Source: Brassica napus
Lineage: Eukaryota > Streptophyta > Magnoliopsida > Brassicales > Brassicaceae
Reading direction: 5' to 3'
NCBI RefSeq assembly: GCF_020379485.1
Contig: NC_063448.1
Coordinates: forward strand, 19,305,726 to 19,369,725
Length of the DNA stretch: 64,000 nucleotides
The translations under genes were made by a program, and so were the position numbers. Positions 60,398 to 64,000 of this stretch are shown one piece after another (the stretch's first letter is position 1; each line of letters starts with the position of its first letter). A model generated the notes under the pieces. That model ran no database searches. It was not told the origin of the DNA and was given only the letters and a program-made list of their open reading frames with translations.

Positions 60398-62750
60398 TGA
60401 TCTTTTTATGATATGTCAATAGCAAATAAAATAGCAAGTCTATTTTAATAGAATAGATACTTTTCATCAAATTCAAAAATGTTAAAATGATTCAGAAATA
60501 GAGAAAAACTATTGAAATAATTTATTTTCTGCATGAATAATAAATAAAATAGTCATATTAAGTTTAATCTATAACATTTTTGAATCTAACATATAAAACA
60601 CACAAAAATAAATATCCAAATTTTATATATCTACCGTTTTAAAAAAGTGAAAGATGAGAATAATGAAATGAAAAACCTGCAAAAACAAAATAAAATAGTG
60701 CAAAAAACATGAGAAAAAATGTGAAATTAATAGAAAGTTTGGTATCATCAAGTTTAAAGAGATTAAGAGAGGTTTGAGAGTTTTAGAGCGAGAAACATTA
60801 CATTTTTGTTGCAGCCACTTGAATGAAAAAGATGTGTAATTTTTCTTTATATAAAGAGACAAAAAATTTAATTAAAATAATTTTATTTGTTTCGGAAGAC
60901 TTTTCTAACATAAAATGCACTAGAATACTTCCCAAAAAAACTTCTAAACCTTATATTTACTATTCATCTTAAAAGAAGTCTTTTAATACATCATATGTTT
61001 TTTTTTAAACAATACATTATATGTAAGTCTTTTTATAAAGTTTTCTAAACCCAAAAATCAAATAACTAACTAAATAGCAATAAACATTTCACTAAACATA
61101 AGATAAACTTATAAAGTGTTTAATATATACAAAATTAAACATATATATGTCAAATTTAATTTTCTTAAAAAATAAGATTCTAAAATCTAACCCTAAAATA
61201 CAAATAACACAACAACATATGTTATCAAAGACAATTATGAGTTACAACATATTTTTACTCAACTATATTGAAAACAATTTAATTTTAGTATATATAAATT
61301 ACATTATTTATAAATGTTTATAATAATAAGATTTTGATTTATTTTCCATAAAAATATTTTTATAAATTTTAAAATTATTTTAAGATTAAATACCTAAGAA
61401 GAATTATCTTCTCATAGAAGATTTCACTAACCCGAGAAGACTTCGTAGGTTATAATTGTAAAAGTGATTAAATGTTTTTGTTTGGTCATAAAGAGATGTT
61501 TGTAATTTTACTCTCCTTTTGGGTAATATTTTATTGAACTTAGGGTACATTTTTGCATTTTAAGTTAAATTTTTGGTCATTTTTGGCAACTCCTCTAGTT
61601 AAATAGCACTTTTCAAAATTATTTTCAATTAATAACACTATAACATTTGAATTTAGTTTATAGTGATTATTGTTTAGGGTTTAATTTTATGGGCAAGGTT
61701 GCATTTATAAAATTCTATAAATGATTCTTAAACTTTATAAATGATTTATGAGGATTACTTTAGTTTTTATATCGCATATTTAAAGTATTTATGAAAATGT
61801 CTATCCTTTAAAGATAAATTTGAAAAGCGTTATCAAACTTGTGATAAAATTAGAATTTTTCTATTAAATATCAAGTTACAGATATTTTTAACAATAAAAA
61901 AATCTTTCAAAAAATTAAAATAACTCACAAACAAAAATCAAATATTTTCTTAACAAAAATGTTTCTTTAATTTTAGTAACAAAAATTCAAAATTCATCTA
62001 ATATTCTAAATGAAAAATAGTTGCGTAATTTTTCCAAAGTCAAAATGAAAATAATCAAAATTTTACAAAAGATAAGATAATAGATGATAATTTTTTTTTT
62101 TTGAAATTCACACGAAAACAAATAAATTATGTTGAAAAAAAATCAAAAGCGATGTAATATTTTAAAATATTAAGGGAAAATCAAAAGCAATGTAATATTT
62201 TAAAATACTAAGGGAGAATTCTTATTTTACCATAAATTGGATAGCACTTTTCAAATTTACTTTTAAATGAGAAAATAACTCTCCTAAATCATTTATAAAT
62301 GTTTAATACCTATTATCAAAGTTTATAAAACTAACCCCATTCCTTAAATACTAAACTCTAAACAATAATCACTAAACTAAAATGTTAGGAAATTTCTAAT
62401 TGAAAGTATTTTTAAAAGTGGTAATCAATTTGTGGTATTTCATACAATTTCTATAAATGAATTATTTATTTAGCATAAGTTTTAGATCACTTTTCAATTT
62501 TCCTTTTAAATACATTTGCATAAATATCCTAAATTTATGATGAAAAAGACTAAACTAGTCATTCTAAATAGAAGTTTTTAATTTCTCCTAACTAATAAAT
62601 CAAATCTGAAATATGCTGCGTCCTAAACTCGTCAAAATCCCAGACAGATGGTCATAGATTTTTCTTCTTTCTAAAGAAATTACTAGTTTGAATAAAGTGG
62701 ATTCAACCTTTTGTTAACCATATTTGAGTGATTTAATTAATGAATAAATT
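60398..62750. other. AT-rich spacer with element remnants
   Basis: No gene. A segment at about 61390-61600 resembles the MULE right end. A segment at about 61880-62160 resembles the Helitron body. A 38-base unit is duplicated near 62139-62214 (AAATCAAAAGCGATGTAATA). Confidence 0.55.
61390..61600 (+). mobile_element. Diverged MULE right-end remnant
   Basis: GTTTTTGTTTGGTCATAAAG, TTTGTAATTTTACTCTCCTT and TGGTCATTTTTGGCAACTCC occur in the same order as the corresponding parts of the MULE end at 60255-60388, with many substitutions. No matching left end was found. Confidence 0.5.
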
Positions 62751-62756
62751 TTATAT

Positions 62757-64000
62757 AACTCGCAAAACGTTTCCATAACTACGAAGATTTACGACGAAAA
62801 TATTTCCTCGTAAATTTACATTGTGTTTACAACGCAGTTACGAGGAGACCAAATTTCGTCGTAAACTCCATGTAAATTTACGAGGAAATATTTTCGTCGT
62901 AAAGTCCATGTAAGCTTACGACGAAAGTACGTGGAATGAGAAATATGTCGTAATCGTTACATCGACATTACAACGAAACATGTTACCGTTATATTTAGGT
63001 GAAAACGTGTATTCAATGTGCTTTAACTTACCTAATTTCGTCGTAAAGTCATAAATATTATGTTAAAACCATGTAAAATCCATGTAAAACATTCCTTGTA
63101 AAATCGTTGTTATATTTCAACTACTCAACTCGAAAATTTCTCTATATATATGTCATTTCCCACAACTCTCTTCCTCACAACACACAAACGGAAAAAAAAA
63201 ATCAGAAAAAAAATATTTCAAAAAAAAATCTAAGAAAAAAATGGCCGGTGGCGGTAGTATTTACGAGTTGCGGAGTTGGATGTATTTGCATAAAGATTCC
63301 GACGGGAGGGTGACGAACGCATTTCTGAGCGGGCTAGAGACATTCATGCACCAGGCGGGCTGTACACCGATCACGCAGGAAAGCGGTAAGATGTTATGCC
63401 CCTGTCGGAAATACAAGAATTCAAAATTTGCACGTAGTGAAACTGTATGGAAGCATTTAGTAAACAGAGGATTTACACCACAGTACTACATTTGGTATCA
63501 ACATGGAGAAGGTTATGGGGGAAATGAATCTAGTAGTAGTAATAATAATTTTGAGGATGCTCATCATAGTGAGGAACTGAATCATTTGCATAATGAATAT
63601 AATTATCATCAAGAGGAGCATATGGTAGATCATGATAGGATTCAAGATATGATTAGTGATGCATTTTTAGAAATAACTACAACAATAGCTGATGGAACTG
63701 GAAATGTAGAAGAACCTAATTTGGATGCAAAAAGGTTTTATGAAATGCTAGATGCTGCAAATCAACCAATCTACACTGGTTGTAGAGAAGGTCTCTCTAA
63801 ATTGTCTCTAGCAGCTAGGATGATGAATATTAAAACGGATCATAATTTACCTGTGAATTGCATGGATGCATGGGCGGAGTTGTTTAAAGAGTATTTGCCA
63901 GAAGACAACGTGTCTGCTGAATCTTATTATGAGATTCAGAAATTGGTTTATAGTCTTGGGTTGCCTTCGGAGATGATTAATGTTTGCATCGACAACTGCA
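62757..64000 (+). mobile_element. CACTA copy C, 5' part, cut by window end
   Basis: From about 62757 the sequence matches the 5' end of copy A, but the terminal repeat is eroded: ACTCGCAAAACG replaces CACTACAAGAAAACG. The 3-bp target duplication therefore cannot be read. Subterminal motifs (62785-63110) and the tnp2 start follow. The remainder is outside the window. Confidence 0.88.
63241..64000 (+). CDS. TNP2-type transposase, copy C, partial
   Basis: Opens with ATG at 63241 (MAGGGSIYELRSWMYLHKD) and stays in frame to the window end, 253 codons, covering the Transpos_assoc region and the start of the Transposase_21 part. The positions of stops in copies A (1517-1519) are normal here (NRGF). 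One notable change: the cluster CPCRKC of copies A and B is CPCRKY, so a potential zinc-binding Cys is lost. Whether the rest is intact cannot be seen. Confidence 0.85.
   Translation, partial: MAGGGSIYELRSWMYLHKDSDGRVTNAFLSGLETFMHQAGCTPITQESGKMLCPCRKYKNSKFARSETVWKHLVNRGFTPQYYIWYQHGEGYGGNESSSSNNNFEDAHHSEELNHLHNEYNYHQEEHMVDHDRIQDMISDAFLEITTTIADGTGNVEEPNLDAKRFYEMLDAANQPIYTGCREGLSKLSLAARMMNIKTDHNLPVNCMDAWAELFKEYLPEDNVSAESYYEIQKLVYSLGLPSEMINVCIDNC

Noticed and set aside
1..64000. A novel defence or biosynthetic gene cluster
   Set aside because: Apart from GH3.17 every supported coding region is a transposon gene or a captured fragment.

Overview
The window is nuclear DNA of a crucifer, most likely a Brassica or a close relative. 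The evidence is one intact, intron-containing auxin-conjugating GH3 gene (closest by eye to Arabidopsis GH3.17), AT-rich spacers, plant-type introns, and transposon families typical of Brassicaceae: CACTA/En-Spm, Helitrons with GC hairpin ends, a MULE carrying a DUF1985/ULP1-like gene, a tRNA-derived SINE and L1-type LINEs. Species is not determinable from the sequence alone.

Layout. 799-8009: CACTA copy A (+), with a 3-bp target duplication TGT and two genes (tnp2 and tnpA-like), both broken. 8010-14268: spacer with a 5'-truncated LINE (9392-10836) and two Stowaway-like MITEs. 14269-29909: CACTA copy B (same family, - orientation, duplication AAT), split by a second CACTA family at 14528-22889 (duplication ATA) that carries a nearly complete TNP2 gene and a TNP1-like gene. 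30424-32913: a second 5'-truncated LINE (RT plus RNase H). 34209-36695: the GH3.17-like gene, four exons, the only clear host gene. 36700-42570: spacer with telomere-like TTTAGGG stretches, a MITE and a short GC-rich retroposon. 42583-42767: SINE. 43923-45660: Pack-type PIF/Harbinger-like element (duplication TTA) carrying host exons, one resembling an NSUN5-type RNA methyltransferase. 47270-49275: AT-rich body ending in a Helitron 3' end. 49700-51960: decayed exons interrupted by another retroposon. 52847-55033: Helitron with both ends. 56176-60388: MULE with a 9-bp duplication, a 320-bp-arm hairpin, a MURA gene with its middle deleted, and a truncated DUF1985 gene. 62757-64000: 5' part of CACTA copy C, whose tnp2 frame is open to the window end.

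Functionally, GH3.17 would link indole-3-acetic acid to glutamate and so lower active auxin. Everything else is transposon biology: TNP2 is the catalytic transposase, the tnpA/TNP1-like proteins are presumed to bind the subterminal repeats, and the broken copies could move only in trans. No previously undescribed biochemical system is evident. The most unusual structures are the MULE hairpin, the motif array between the two genes of the CACTA family, and a nonsense codon shared by both tnpA copies.
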